64,000 nucleotides of DNA, from the NCBI GenBank assembly GCA_009783295.1, contig WRHK01000005.1:1-64000 (forward strand), written 5' to 3'. A program made the position numbers and the translations under genes. This document shows positions 53,414 to 61,240 of the stretch, one piece after another. Origin of the DNA: Promicromonosporaceae bacterium (GTDB lineage Bacteria > Actinomycetota > Actinomycetes > Actinomycetales > Cellulomonadaceae). Below the pieces are notes generated by a model, which was given only the letters and a program-made list of their open reading frames with translations, searched no databases and was not told the origin of the DNA. Each line of letters opens with the position of its first letter. Position 1 is the stretch's first letter.

Positions 53414-54736
53414 ATGAAGAAGCTTCGCGCAGGGGGCATTGTCGCCCTCGCGACGACGACCGCCCTCATCGCTGCAGCCTGTGGCAGCGGGTCGGGCGGC
53501 ACCGGCGGCGCCACCGCCTCCGGCGACAACGTGACGATCACCTGGTGGCACAACGGCACCGGTGACCCCCTCCTCTCCTTCTGGGAGGACGTGGCCAAGG
53601 AGTTCGAGGCCAAGAACCCGCACGTCACGATCAACGTCACGGCGTACCAGAACGAGGAGCTCCGTAACACGGTCCTCCCCAACGCCTTCACGGGCGGCAA
53701 CGCTCCCGACCTGTTCCAGAGCTGGGGCGGCGGCGAGCTGGCCCAGTGGGCCAAGGACGGCATCGTCAAGGACCTGACGGACCTCGCGGCCGACACGGTC
53801 AAGGCGATCGGCACCCCCGCCACCGCGTGGCAGGTGGACGGCAAGACCTACGGTCTGCCCTACACCTTCGGCCCCGCCGGCTTCTGGGTGAACCTGGACC
53901 TGTGGGAGCAGGCCGGCCTGGACAAGGCCAACTTCCCCACCACGTGGGACGAGCTGTTCAGCGCCTGGACGCAGCTGAAGGACCACAACATCACGCCGGT
54001 GGCCGTGGGTGGCCTCGACGGCTGGCCGGCCGCGCACTGGTGGTACCACACCGCGGTGTCGACGGTCTCGGCCGAGGGCTTCCAGAAGGCCATGGCGGAC
54101 GGCGACTTCTCCGACCCGCAGTGGGCCCTCGTCGGCTCGAACCTCCAGACCATCCTGGACGCGCACGCGTTCAACCAGGGCTGGGAGGCCACCTCGGCCC
54201 AGCAGGGTGCCGCGTCGTCGGCAGGCATGGTCGCGCTCGGCCAGGCCACGATGGAGCTCATGGGCGTCTGGAACGGCGGCGTCATGGGCGGCATCTACAA
54301 CGAGCAGAAGGGTCTCGCCCAGGACTCGCAGGAGCTCCAGGAGAACCACCTCGGCTGGTTCCCGTTCCCGGCGTTCTCGAACGGTCAGGGTGACGGCCGC
54401 ATCCTCGGTGGTGGCGACGGCTTCTCCGTCCACGCCAACGCCCCGGCGGAGACGGTCGACTTCCTCGAGTACATCCTCTCGGAGGACGTGCAGCGTCGTT
54501 ACGTCGCGCTCGGCAACTCGCCGGCGCTCGCCAAGCTCGGTGCTGAGATCAAGGACCCGGCCCAGGCCGCGGCCCAGAAGGCTCTCGCCGACGCCTCCGG
54601 TGTCCAGCTCTGGCTCGACACCGCCTTCGGCCCGGCTGTCGCCACGCCGATGAACAACGCGATCGTGGCCTTCATGCAGGGCCAGGGCTCGGCCGACCAG
54701 GTCATCTCCGCCATCTCTGGCGCGATGAAGGGCTGA
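53414..54736 (+). CDS. Sugar ABC transporter substrate-binding lipoprotein
   Basis: 440 residues. Lipobox IAAAC (Cys23). The mature protein is a family 1 extracellular solute-binding protein: VTITWWHNGTGDPLLSFWEDVAKEFEAKNPHV, NAPDLFQSWGGGELAQW, YGLPYTFGPAGFWVNLDLWEQAGLD and LGGGDGFSVHANAPAETVDFLEYIL. Aromatic residues (WWH, W in WGG, WWYH) suit oligosaccharide binding. It heads a three-gene importer with two permeases and no ATPase, so a shared MsiK-type ATPase is likely. Confidence 0.95.
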   Translation: MKKLRAGGIVALATTTALIAAACGSGSGGTGGATASGDNVTITWWHNGTGDPLLSFWEDVAKEFEAKNPHVTINVTAYQNEELRNTVLPNAFTGGNAPDLFQSWGGGELAQWAKDGIVKDLTDLAADTVKAIGTPATAWQVDGKTYGLPYTFGPAGFWVNLDLWEQAGLDKANFPTTWDELFSAWTQLKDHNITPVAVGGLDGWPAAHWWYHTAVSTVSAEGFQKAMADGDFSDPQWALVGSNLQTILDAHAFNQGWEATSAQQGAASSAGMVALGQATMELMGVWNGGVMGGIYNEQKGLAQDSQELQENHLGWFPFPAFSNGQGDGRILGGGDGFSVHANAPAETVDFLEYILSEDVQRRYVALGNSPALAKLGAEIKDPAQAAAQKALADASGVQLWLDTAFGPAVATPMNNAIVAFMQGQGSADQVISAISGAMKG

Positions 54737-54740
54737 CCTC

Positions 54741-55781
54741 GTGTCGAACCCGGTCGTCACGGTCGACCCCCGGGTGGCGAAGGCCACCCGGGGGTCTACC
54801 CCGAACGCCAGCAAGGCGAAGCGCGCACGGCGCTGGCGAGAACGGCTCGAGGTGATCGGGTTCACCGGTCCCGCGCTGCTGGTCTTCGTCCTCTTCGTCT
54901 TCGTCCCGATCGGCTACGCCATCGTCCTGTCGCTGTTCGACGGCACGCCGACCGCTCCGATCCGTAACTTCGTCGGGTTCCAGAACTTCACCGAGATCTT
55001 CACCACCGGACGTGGCGAGACCCTCGGCCAGCCCTGGTTCTGGAACGCGGTGCGCAACAACTTCATCATCGCGGCGATGTCCCTGCTGATCCAGGGCCCG
55101 ATCGCCATCGGTGTGGCGCTGCTGCTGAACCGCAAGATGAAGTTCCGCGGGTTCTTCCGCCTCATGATCTTCGTCCCGTACGTCCTCTCCGAGGTCATCA
55201 CGGGCGTGATCTTCAGCCTCATGCTCTCGCCCCAGGGTGCGCTCAACGACTGGCTGACCCGCCTCGGGTTCGAGCAGTTCACGAACTTCATGTGGCTGAT
55301 GGACACGAGCGCCGCACCTGCCGACGCCGGGTTCTTCTCGATCCTCGGGTCGCGCACCTTCTGGGCGATGTTCGCCATCCTCACGTGGAAGTACGTGGGC
55401 CTCGCGATCATCCTCTTCCTCGCCGGCCTGTCCGGTGTCCCGGAGGAGCTCAACGAGGCTGCCGCGATCGACGGTGCGTCGTGGTGGCAGACCCAGCGGA
55501 AGATCACCATCCCACTGCTGGGCCCGACTATCCGCATCTGGGCGTTCCTGTCTCTGATCGGGTCGTTCCAGCTGTTCGACATGGTGTGGATCCTGACCGG
55601 CCAGCAGCCTGGCCGTACGGGCCTGCACACCATGGCGACCTTCATGGTCGACCAGGGCATGAACCGCAACCGCGTGGGCTTCGGCTCCGCGATCGCCATC
55701 GTGCTCTTCGTGATCACGCTGATCATCGCCCTGACGTACCAGAAGTTCATTCTCAGCCGTGACATCGGAAAGGAGTCCTGA
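54741..55781 (+). CDS. Sugar ABC transporter permease (MalF/UgpA type)
   Basis: 346 residues, six or seven membrane helices beginning at about 38. The EAA loop reads EELNEAAAIDGASWWQTQRKITIPLLGP, which docks the ATPase. The GTG lies four bases after the binding-protein stop. It is the first of two permeases. Specificity follows the binding protein, probably an oligosaccharide of plant or fungal origin. Confidence 0.95.
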   Translation: MSNPVVTVDPRVAKATRGSTPNASKAKRARRWRERLEVIGFTGPALLVFVLFVFVPIGYAIVLSLFDGTPTAPIRNFVGFQNFTEIFTTGRGETLGQPWFWNAVRNNFIIAAMSLLIQGPIAIGVALLLNRKMKFRGFFRLMIFVPYVLSEVITGVIFSLMLSPQGALNDWLTRLGFEQFTNFMWLMDTSAAPADAGFFSILGSRTFWAMFAILTWKYVGLAIILFLAGLSGVPEELNEAAAIDGASWWQTQRKITIPLLGPTIRIWAFLSLIGSFQLFDMVWILTGQQPGRTGLHTMATFMVDQGMNRNRVGFGSAIAIVLFVITLIIALTYQKFILSRDIGKES

Positions 55782-55782
55782 G

Positions 55783-56706
55783 ATGGCTACCGCAACTCTC
55801 GACTCCCGTCGGATCGTCGACCAGGAGCTCAAGAAGAAGCGCGTCTTCTCCTGGAGCCAGCCGTGGGTCTACCTGGTCGCCCTCGTGGCGCTGGCCCTGT
55901 CGATCGGCCCGGTCATCTTCGTGGTGCTGGGCGGGTTCCGGACCAACCCTCAGCTGCTGCTGAACCCGGGCGGTCTGCCTGACCCGTGGGTCTGGGACAA
56001 CTACGGCCAGATCCTCGACCCGTCGACGCGCTTCGGCCCGATGTTCTTCGGCCAGGTCATCGCGTCGCTCTCGATCGCGCTGCTCACCACGGCGTTCGTG
56101 GTGCTGCTCGGCGTCTCGGTGGCGTACGCCATCGCGCGGTTCAACCTGAAGTCCGGCCCGGTGCTGTTCAGCATCTTCGCCGCCGGCCTCATGTTCCCCG
56201 CGACGATCGCGATCCTGCCGACCTGGATGATCCTCCAGTCCGTGAACCTCGTGGGTACGTGGGCCGGTGTGATCATCCCTCAGGTGGCGTTCGCGCTGCC
56301 GACGACGGTCGTCATCCTGACGCCGTTCATCAAGGCCATCCCCAAGGAGCTGGAGGAGGCGGCGTCGCTCGACGGCACCTCGCGGACCGGGTTCTTCTTC
56401 CGGATCCTGCTCCCGCTCGCGAAGCCGGGCATGGTCACGGTGGGCGTGCTCGCGTTCGTCGGCTCGTGGAACGCGTACATGCTGCCGCTGTTCGTGCTCC
56501 GCGTGGGCGGCGCGCACGTGCCGATCGGCCCGTTCGACGCCTCGGTCACGCTGCCTCTGGGTGTCCAGGCGTTCCAGACGCAGTTCTCGTCGAGCACCAC
56601 CATGATCATGGCGTTCACCTCCCTCGCCATGATCCCGGCGCTGATCTTCTTCCTCGCGATGGAGAAGCACATCGTCAACGGCCTCTCGGGTGCCGTGAAG
56701 GGCTGA
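55783..56706 (+). CDS. Sugar ABC transporter permease (MalG type)
   Basis: 307 residues, six helices. The EAA loop is KELEEAASLDGTSRTGFFFRILLPLAKP. The typical second-permease end QFSSSTTMIMAFTSLAMIPALIFFLAMEKHIVNGLSGAVKG is complete. AAGGAG lies eight bases before the ATG at 55783, one base after the first permease stop. A strong hairpin terminator follows the gene. Confidence 0.95.
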   Translation: MATATLDSRRIVDQELKKKRVFSWSQPWVYLVALVALALSIGPVIFVVLGGFRTNPQLLLNPGGLPDPWVWDNYGQILDPSTRFGPMFFGQVIASLSIALLTTAFVVLLGVSVAYAIARFNLKSGPVLFSIFAAGLMFPATIAILPTWMILQSVNLVGTWAGVIIPQVAFALPTTVVILTPFIKAIPKELEEAASLDGTSRTGFFFRILLPLAKPGMVTVGVLAFVGSWNAYMLPLFVLRVGGAHVPIGPFDASVTLPLGVQAFQTQFSSSTTMIMAFTSLAMIPALIFFLAMEKHIVNGLSGAVKG

Positions 56707-56726
56707 CCCGCCCGCCTGCACTACCC

Positions 56727-56764
56727 GGATGCCCCGCTGGTCCCACAGGACCGGCGGGGCATCC
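56727..56764 (+). terminator. Terminator of the sugar importer operon
   Basis: 17-base arms (GGATGCCCCGCTGGTCC and complement, one mismatch) around CACA, 20 bases after the last permease stop. Confidence 0.8.
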
Positions 56765-56789
56765 GTCGTCTCACGGGTCGGGACTTTCG

Positions 56790-56818
56790 TTGCCCTCGGC
56801 ATCGATGGGTCCTATGAT
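56790..56818 (+). promoter_or_regulatory. Promoter of the MarR-MFS-hydrolase operon
   Basis: TTGCCC at 56790-56795, 17-base spacer, TATGAT at 56813-56818, then seven bases to the ATG at 56826. A leaderless transcript is expected. Confidence 0.65.
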
Positions 56819-56825
56819 CGGATCC

Positions 56826-57353
56826 ATGATCAGAAGCGACCGGCACACCACGCTGCTGGGTCCGCTCAAGAGGGCGCACCTCGCCGCCCGCAGCCTGGCG
56901 GACGAGGTGCTCGCACCCCACGGCATCACGATGGCCCAGTACACGCTGCTGCGGCACCTCGACGACAACCCCGGGATCTCGGGCGCCGAGCTCGCCCGCC
57001 TGGTGCGCGTCACCCCCGCCACGGTCACCGCGATGCTCACCGGGCTCGAGGCGCACGGCCTCGTCGAGCGCTGGCCGGACCCGGCCGGCGGCCGATCCGT
57101 GCTCACCCGCGCCACGCCCCCGGCCGCGGACCTCCTCGAGACCGTCTGGCCCGCCATCCAGTGGGCCGAGGCGCAGCTCCTCGAGGGCGTCGACCCGGAG
57201 GACTTCGCCGCGTTCCGGCGGGTCGTGACCGCCGTCGTCGACCACCACGCGCACCTGACTGCTCCACCTCGCCTCGGGCCCGACGTCGTCCCCGCAGCCG
57301 CACCCGCCACGAACACGCACGTCACGACACGAAAGACTGAGGCACAGGCCTGA
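56826..57353 (+). CDS. MarR-family transcriptional regulator
   Basis: 175 residues. Winged helix at about 30-105: [66 protein letters not shown] 30-residue Ala/Thr/His-rich tail follows. In-frame ATGs exist upstream within the promoter, but the ATG at 56826 sits correctly seven bases after TATGAT. Its stop overlaps the MFS gene start (TGATG). It probably represses this drug-efflux operon. Confidence 0.93.
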   Translation: MIRSDRHTTLLGPLKRAHLAARSLADEVLAPHGITMAQYTLLRHLDDNPGISGAELARLVRVTPATVTAMLTGLEAHGLVERWPDPAGGRSVLTRATPPAADLLETVWPAIQWAEAQLLEGVDPEDFAAFRRVVTAVVDHHAHLTAPPRLGPDVVPAAAPATNTHVTTRKTEAQA

Positions 57354-59149
57354 TGGCACGCTCCTCCCGCATCCACGAGATGCATCCCGAACGCTACAAG
57401 TGGGTCGCGCTCTCCAACACGACCCTCGGGTCGCTCATGGCCACGGTGACCGGCTCCATCGTGCTCATCGCGATGCCCGCGATCTTCAACGGCATCAAGC
57501 TCAACCCGCTCGACGCCGGCAACGTCAGCTACCTGCTGTGGATGATCATGGGCTTCACGCTCGTGACCGCCGTGCTGGTCACCAGCTTCGGCCGCCTGGG
57601 AGACCTGTACGGGCGCGTCCGCATCTACAACATGGGCTTCGTCGTCTTCACCATCGCCGCGATCGCCCTGTCCCTCGACCCGTACACCGGGTCGGCCGGG
57701 GCCATGTGGCTCATCATCTGGCGGCTGGTCCAGGCGGTGGGCGGCGCGATGCTGTTCGCCAACTCGACCGCGATCCTCACCGACGCCTTCCCCGCCGGGA
57801 AGCGCGGCATGGCCATGGGCATCAACCAGGTCGCCGCGATCGCCGGCACGTTCATCGGCCTGATCCTGGGCGGCGTGCTGGCCGCCATCGACTGGCGGGC
57901 CGTGTTCCTGGTCGCGGTGCCGGTGGGCATCATCGGCACCATCTGGTCGTTCGTGTCCCTCAAGGAGACCGGCCAGCGCGGCACCGGCAAGGTCGACGTC
58001 ACCGGCAACCTGCTGTTCGCCGCCGGCCTGATCGCCCTGCTCGTGGCCATCACCTACGGCATCCAGCCCTACGGCGACCACACCGAGGGCTGGACCAACC
58101 CGTGGGTGCTGACCGGCATGATCGGCGGCGTCGTGCTGCTGGTGGTGTTCGTGCTCGCGGAGCGCCGGATCAAGGACCCGATGTTCGACGTGACCCTGTT
58201 CAAGATCCGCGTGTTCGCGTTCGGCAACCTGGCCTCGCTGCTCGCCGCCATCTCCCGCGGTGGCCTGCAGTTCATGCTGATCATCTGGCTGCAGGGCATC
58301 TGGCTGCCGCTGCACGGCTACTCCTACGAGTCGACGCCGCTGTGGGCCGGCATCTACCTGCTGCCGCTGACCATCGGGTTCGTGGTCTCCGGCCCGATCT
58401 CGGGCGTGCTGTCCGACAAGTTCGGGTCCTCGTTCTTCGCCCCCACCGGCCTGGCCCTGGCCGGACTCACGTTCCTGGCGCTGCTGCTCATCCCGGTGAA
58501 CTTCAGCTACTGGGTGTTCGGGCTGATCATCTTCCTCAACGGCGTCGGGTCGGGCATGTTCGCCGCCCCGAACCGGTCCACGATCATGAGCTCCGTCCCG
58601 GCCTCCTCGCGCGGCTCGGCGTCGGGCATGGCGGGCACGTTCCAGAACGCCGGCAACTCGCTGTCCATCGGCATCTTCTTCTCGCTGATGATCGCGGGCC
58701 TGGCCTCGACGCTGCCCAAGACGCTCACCAACGGCCTGCTCGCCCACGGCGTGCCCGCCGAGGCGGCGCACCAGATCGGCTCGCTGCCGCCCGTCGGCTC
58801 GCTGTTCGCCGCGTTCCTCGGGTACAACCCGATCCAGTCGCTGCTCGGCCCCACGGGCATCCTCGCCAAGCTCAGCTCGTCCGACGCGGCCACGCTGACC
58901 GGCAAGGAGTTCTTCCCGCACCTCATCAGCGACCCGTTCCGCTCGGGCATCACCGTGGTGTTCGTCGCCGCGGCGATCATGAGCTTCATCGGCGCCGCCG
59001 CCGCCCTGGCCCGCGGCAAGACGGTCGCCCACGGCCGCACGCCCGTCCCGGTCGACGTCGCCGGCGCCCTCGCCGTCGACGGGGCCATCGACGCGGCGAG
59101 CGGCGAGCCCGCCCCCGCCACCTCTTCCCCGGACGGAGCCCCCGCATGA
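57353..59149 (+). CDS. MFS drug transporter, DHA2 family (14 helices)
   Basis: 598 residues with 14 predicted membrane segments, as in EmrB/QacA proteins. Motif A-like [18 protein letters not shown] and motif C-like [29 protein letters not shown] are visible. A C-terminal cytoplasmic tail of about 40 residues follows. Likely proton-driven export of a toxic compound under control of the overlapping MarR gene. The hydrolase gene downstream overlaps it by four bases. Confidence 0.94.
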   Translation: MARSSRIHEMHPERYKWVALSNTTLGSLMATVTGSIVLIAMPAIFNGIKLNPLDAGNVSYLLWMIMGFTLVTAVLVTSFGRLGDLYGRVRIYNMGFVVFTIAAIALSLDPYTGSAGAMWLIIWRLVQAVGGAMLFANSTAILTDAFPAGKRGMAMGINQVAAIAGTFIGLILGGVLAAIDWRAVFLVAVPVGIIGTIWSFVSLKETGQRGTGKVDVTGNLLFAAGLIALLVAITYGIQPYGDHTEGWTNPWVLTGMIGGVVLLVVFVLAERRIKDPMFDVTLFKIRVFAFGNLASLLAAISRGGLQFMLIIWLQGIWLPLHGYSYESTPLWAGIYLLPLTIGFVVSGPISGVLSDKFGSSFFAPTGLALAGLTFLALLLIPVNFSYWVFGLIIFLNGVGSGMFAAPNRSTIMSSVPASSRGSASGMAGTFQNAGNSLSIGIFFSLMIAGLASTLPKTLTNGLLAHGVPAEAAHQIGSLPPVGSLFAAFLGYNPIQSLLGPTGILAKLSSSDAATLTGKEFFPHLISDPFRSGITVVFVAAAIMSFIGAAAALARGKTVAHGRTPVPVDVAGALAVDGAIDAASGEPAPATSSPDGAPA

Positions 59150-59700
59150 CCGCCGCCCTGCTCGTGATGGACTTCCAGGCCGACATCGTCGCGCGGCTCG
59201 GGTCGCCCGACGTCGTCGCGGCGGCCGGCACCGCCGTGGACGCGGCGCGCGCCGCCGGCCTGCCGGTGCTCTGGGTGCGCGTCGCCTTCCGCGCCGGCTA
59301 CCCGGAGGTGTCGCAGCGCAACCGCGCGTTCTCGCAGGCCTCGGCCCGCGGCGAAGGCTTCGCGCAGGACGCGCCCGGCACCCAGATCGACGCCGCGCTC
59401 TCCCCGCGGGCCGACGAGCCCGTGGTGCTCAAGCGCCGCGTCAGCGCGTTCGCGGGCAGCGACCTCGAGGTGCTGACGCGCGGGCTCGGCGTCGACACGC
59501 TGGTGCTGGCCGGGATCTCGACGTCCGGCGTCGTGCTGTCCACGCTCCGCGAGGCGGCCGACAAGGACTACGGGCTGGTCGTGCTGGCCGACGCGTGCGC
59601 CGACGGCGACCCCGAGGTGCACCGCGTGCTCACCGAGAAGGTGTTCCCGAGGCAGGCGGAGGTCACGACCGTCGAGACGTGGGCGACGAGCCTGGCCTGA
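59146..59700 (+). CDS. Isochorismatase-fold hydrolase lacking the usual cysteine
   Basis: 184 residues. The fold is clear: [11 protein letters not shown] with D9, [33 protein letters not shown] with K96, and the C-terminal [29 protein letters not shown]. Where the family nucleophile would stand (GxxTxxCV), this protein reads GISTSGVV with no cysteine. It may hydrolyse a vinyl ether or other substrate without a thiol, or bind rather than cleave. Overlap with the MFS gene suggests the two handle the same compound. Confidence 0.9.
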   Translation: MTAALLVMDFQADIVARLGSPDVVAAAGTAVDAARAAGLPVLWVRVAFRAGYPEVSQRNRAFSQASARGEGFAQDAPGTQIDAALSPRADEPVVLKRRVSAFAGSDLEVLTRGLGVDTLVLAGISTSGVVLSTLREAADKDYGLVVLADACADGDPEVHRVLTEKVFPRQAEVTTVETWATSLA

Positions 59701-59776
59701 TCCTGCACACTTTCTCCACCGCGTACCCAGCGGTCTCTCGGCGTCGTCCGCGACGCTCTCGCGTGGAGGTGTGCCC

Positions 59777-60304
59777 GTGAAGAAGGAACGGCTGCTCGAC
59801 CTGTTCTTCCTCGTCGGCATCGTCGTCAAGGGGATCGACGGGGTCGTCGAGCTGGTCGGGGGCGCCGTGCTGGCGTTCGTCAGCCCGGCGCGCCTGAACG
59901 CGCTCGCGCAGTCGCTCACGGCGAGCGAGCTGCGCGATGACCCGCACGACGTCGTCGCGAACCTGGTGCGGCACGGCGCGTCCCACCTCGGGGCCGCCGA
60001 CACCCGGTTCTACGCCGCCTACCTGCTGCTCCACGGGGTGGTGAAGGTGGCGATCGTCATCGCGCTGTTCCGCGGGTCGCGCAAGGTGTACCCGTGGGCG
60101 ATCGGCGCGCTGGTCGTGTTCCTGATCATCCAGTTCTACGAGCTCGCGACGGCCCCCACGGTCGGCGTCGTGGTCCTCACGGTGCTCGACGCGATCATCA
60201 TCGCGCTGACGTGGCGGGAGTGGCGCCACGACCGCACGCTGCACGAGACGTGGCGCACCACGCTGCACTGGCTGCGGGGCCGGCCCGCGCCGGAGTCCGC
60301 GTAG
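59777..60304 (+). CDS. DUF2127 membrane protein
   Basis: 175 residues. Four helices: about 7-32 (LLDLFFLVGIVVKGIDGVVELVGGAVLAF), 76-95, 102-120 and 124-142, with H at the loop SHLGAADTRFYAAYLLLHGVVK. The length and pattern match DUF2127. The GTG at 59777 is chosen because GGAGG ends seven bases before it; the GTG at 59771 is too close. Function unknown. It converges on the CxxC-protein gene, with a 66-nt hairpin between. Confidence 0.88.
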   Translation: MKKERLLDLFFLVGIVVKGIDGVVELVGGAVLAFVSPARLNALAQSLTASELRDDPHDVVANLVRHGASHLGAADTRFYAAYLLLHGVVKVAIVIALFRGSRKVYPWAIGALVVFLIIQFYELATAPTVGVVVLTVLDAIIIALTWREWRHDRTLHETWRTTLHWLRGRPAPESA

Positions 60305-60312
60305 CGGCCGTT

Positions 60313-60378
60313 CGGCCCGGCAGTCCGTCGTCGGACGGTGCGCTCGAGCGCACTGTCCGACGACGGACTGCCGGGCCG
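60313..60378. terminator. 66-nt near-perfect hairpin between convergent genes
   Basis: 32-base arms centred on CGCTCGAGCG with one G-T pair. It has the same length as the hairpin at 21436-21501 and shares its TCCGTCGTCG and GTGCGC segments. It lies between the stops of the DUF2127 gene (60304) and the minus-strand gene (60386), so it can end transcription from both sides. Confidence 0.8.
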
Positions 60379-60385
60379 ACCCGCG

Positions 60386-61240
60386 TCAGGGCGTACCCGT
60401 CGACACGTCCACCGACACCACCGTGCCGCCGACGTCGGCCGCGAGCTGGGCCACCACGGCGTTCAGCGCCTGCTGCTCACCCTGCGGGGCCGCCGCGACG
60501 TCCACCGCGGCCGCCGGGATGGTGGCCACCGCCGGCACCGTGACGGCCGACGGCATCGCCGGGTCGCGCAGCACCAGGGCCGGGGCCGCGGCCCCGTCGG
60601 CACGGTCCGTCGACTGCCAGGCCGCGCGGTGCACGTGCGTGCCGGACGGCGTCGGGCGCAGCCGCAGCGCGGGCGGCACCGGCGTGCCGAGCAGGTCCGC
60701 CAGCTGCTGGAGCAGCGTCTGGGTCCGCGCGGACAGCGACCGGTCGAACCGCGTCTGCAGCACCACCTGCACGGCGGTCGCGTCGGCGGTGCAGCCGGTG
60801 CACGCCGAGGCGACGGCGAGCGCCCGGTTGGTGGCCGTCACCGACGACCCCTGCCGCTGCACCACGACCTGCAGGGACACGGCGCTGCCGATCCCTGCGC
60901 CGCCGGTGCCCCACGTGGTCGCCACGTTGTCGGCCGTGACCGAGCCGCGCGGCACGTAGACCACCTCGACGGTGGCGGCGCGGCCGGTGCAGCCGGTGCA
61001 GCCGGTCGAGGCCGTGGCCGTGGCCCGGGCGTGGCCGCCGGCGGCCACCGTGGACTGCTTGGCCTGCGAGTCCGTGACGGCCGGCCGCACGGGGTCGGCG
61101 TGGGCGGCGCTGACGAGGTCGACGTCGGACGGGGCGCCCCACGTCCAGCTCGCGTGCGGGAACCACGCGGCCCCCGCCACCAGGGCAGCGGCGGCGACCG
61201 CCCCCACCGATCTGACGAGGGCGGTCCTGAGAGCCGTCAC
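60386..61240 (-). CDS. Membrane-anchored protein with two CxxC modules
   Basis: 284 residues. A single helix at about 9-27 followed by AWFPHASW suggests a membrane anchor or uncleaved signal. The external part holds two related modules: ASTGCTGCTGRAATVEVVYV (C81, C84) and ASACTGCTADATAVQVVL (C147, C150), each a CxxC hairpin followed by a hydrophobic strand. Similar repeats occur in uncharacterised actinobacterial proteins (recollection, not checked). A Pro/Ala-rich C-terminal part follows. The GTG overlaps the upstream ATPase stop by three bases within GTGA, placing it in the peptide/protease cluster. Function unknown; thiol chemistry or metal binding is possible. Confidence 0.78.
   Translation of the reverse strand: MTALRTALVRSVGAVAAAALVAGAAWFPHASWTWGAPSDVDLVSAAHADPVRPAVTDSQAKQSTVAAGGHARATATASTGCTGCTGRAATVEVVYVPRGSVTADNVATTWGTGGAGIGSAVSLQVVVQRQGSSVTATNRALAVASACTGCTADATAVQVVLQTRFDRSLSARTQTLLQQLADLLGTPVPPALRLRPTPSGTHVHRAAWQSTDRADGAAAPALVLRDPAMPSAVTVPAVATIPAAAVDVAAAPQGEQQALNAVVAQLAADVGGTVVSVDVSTGTP

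Noticed and set aside
60386-61240. Conjugation protein (TcpC-like) or Flp pilus component
   Set aside because: One helix and secretion fit, but the CxxC modules and lack of neighbouring transfer or tad genes do not.
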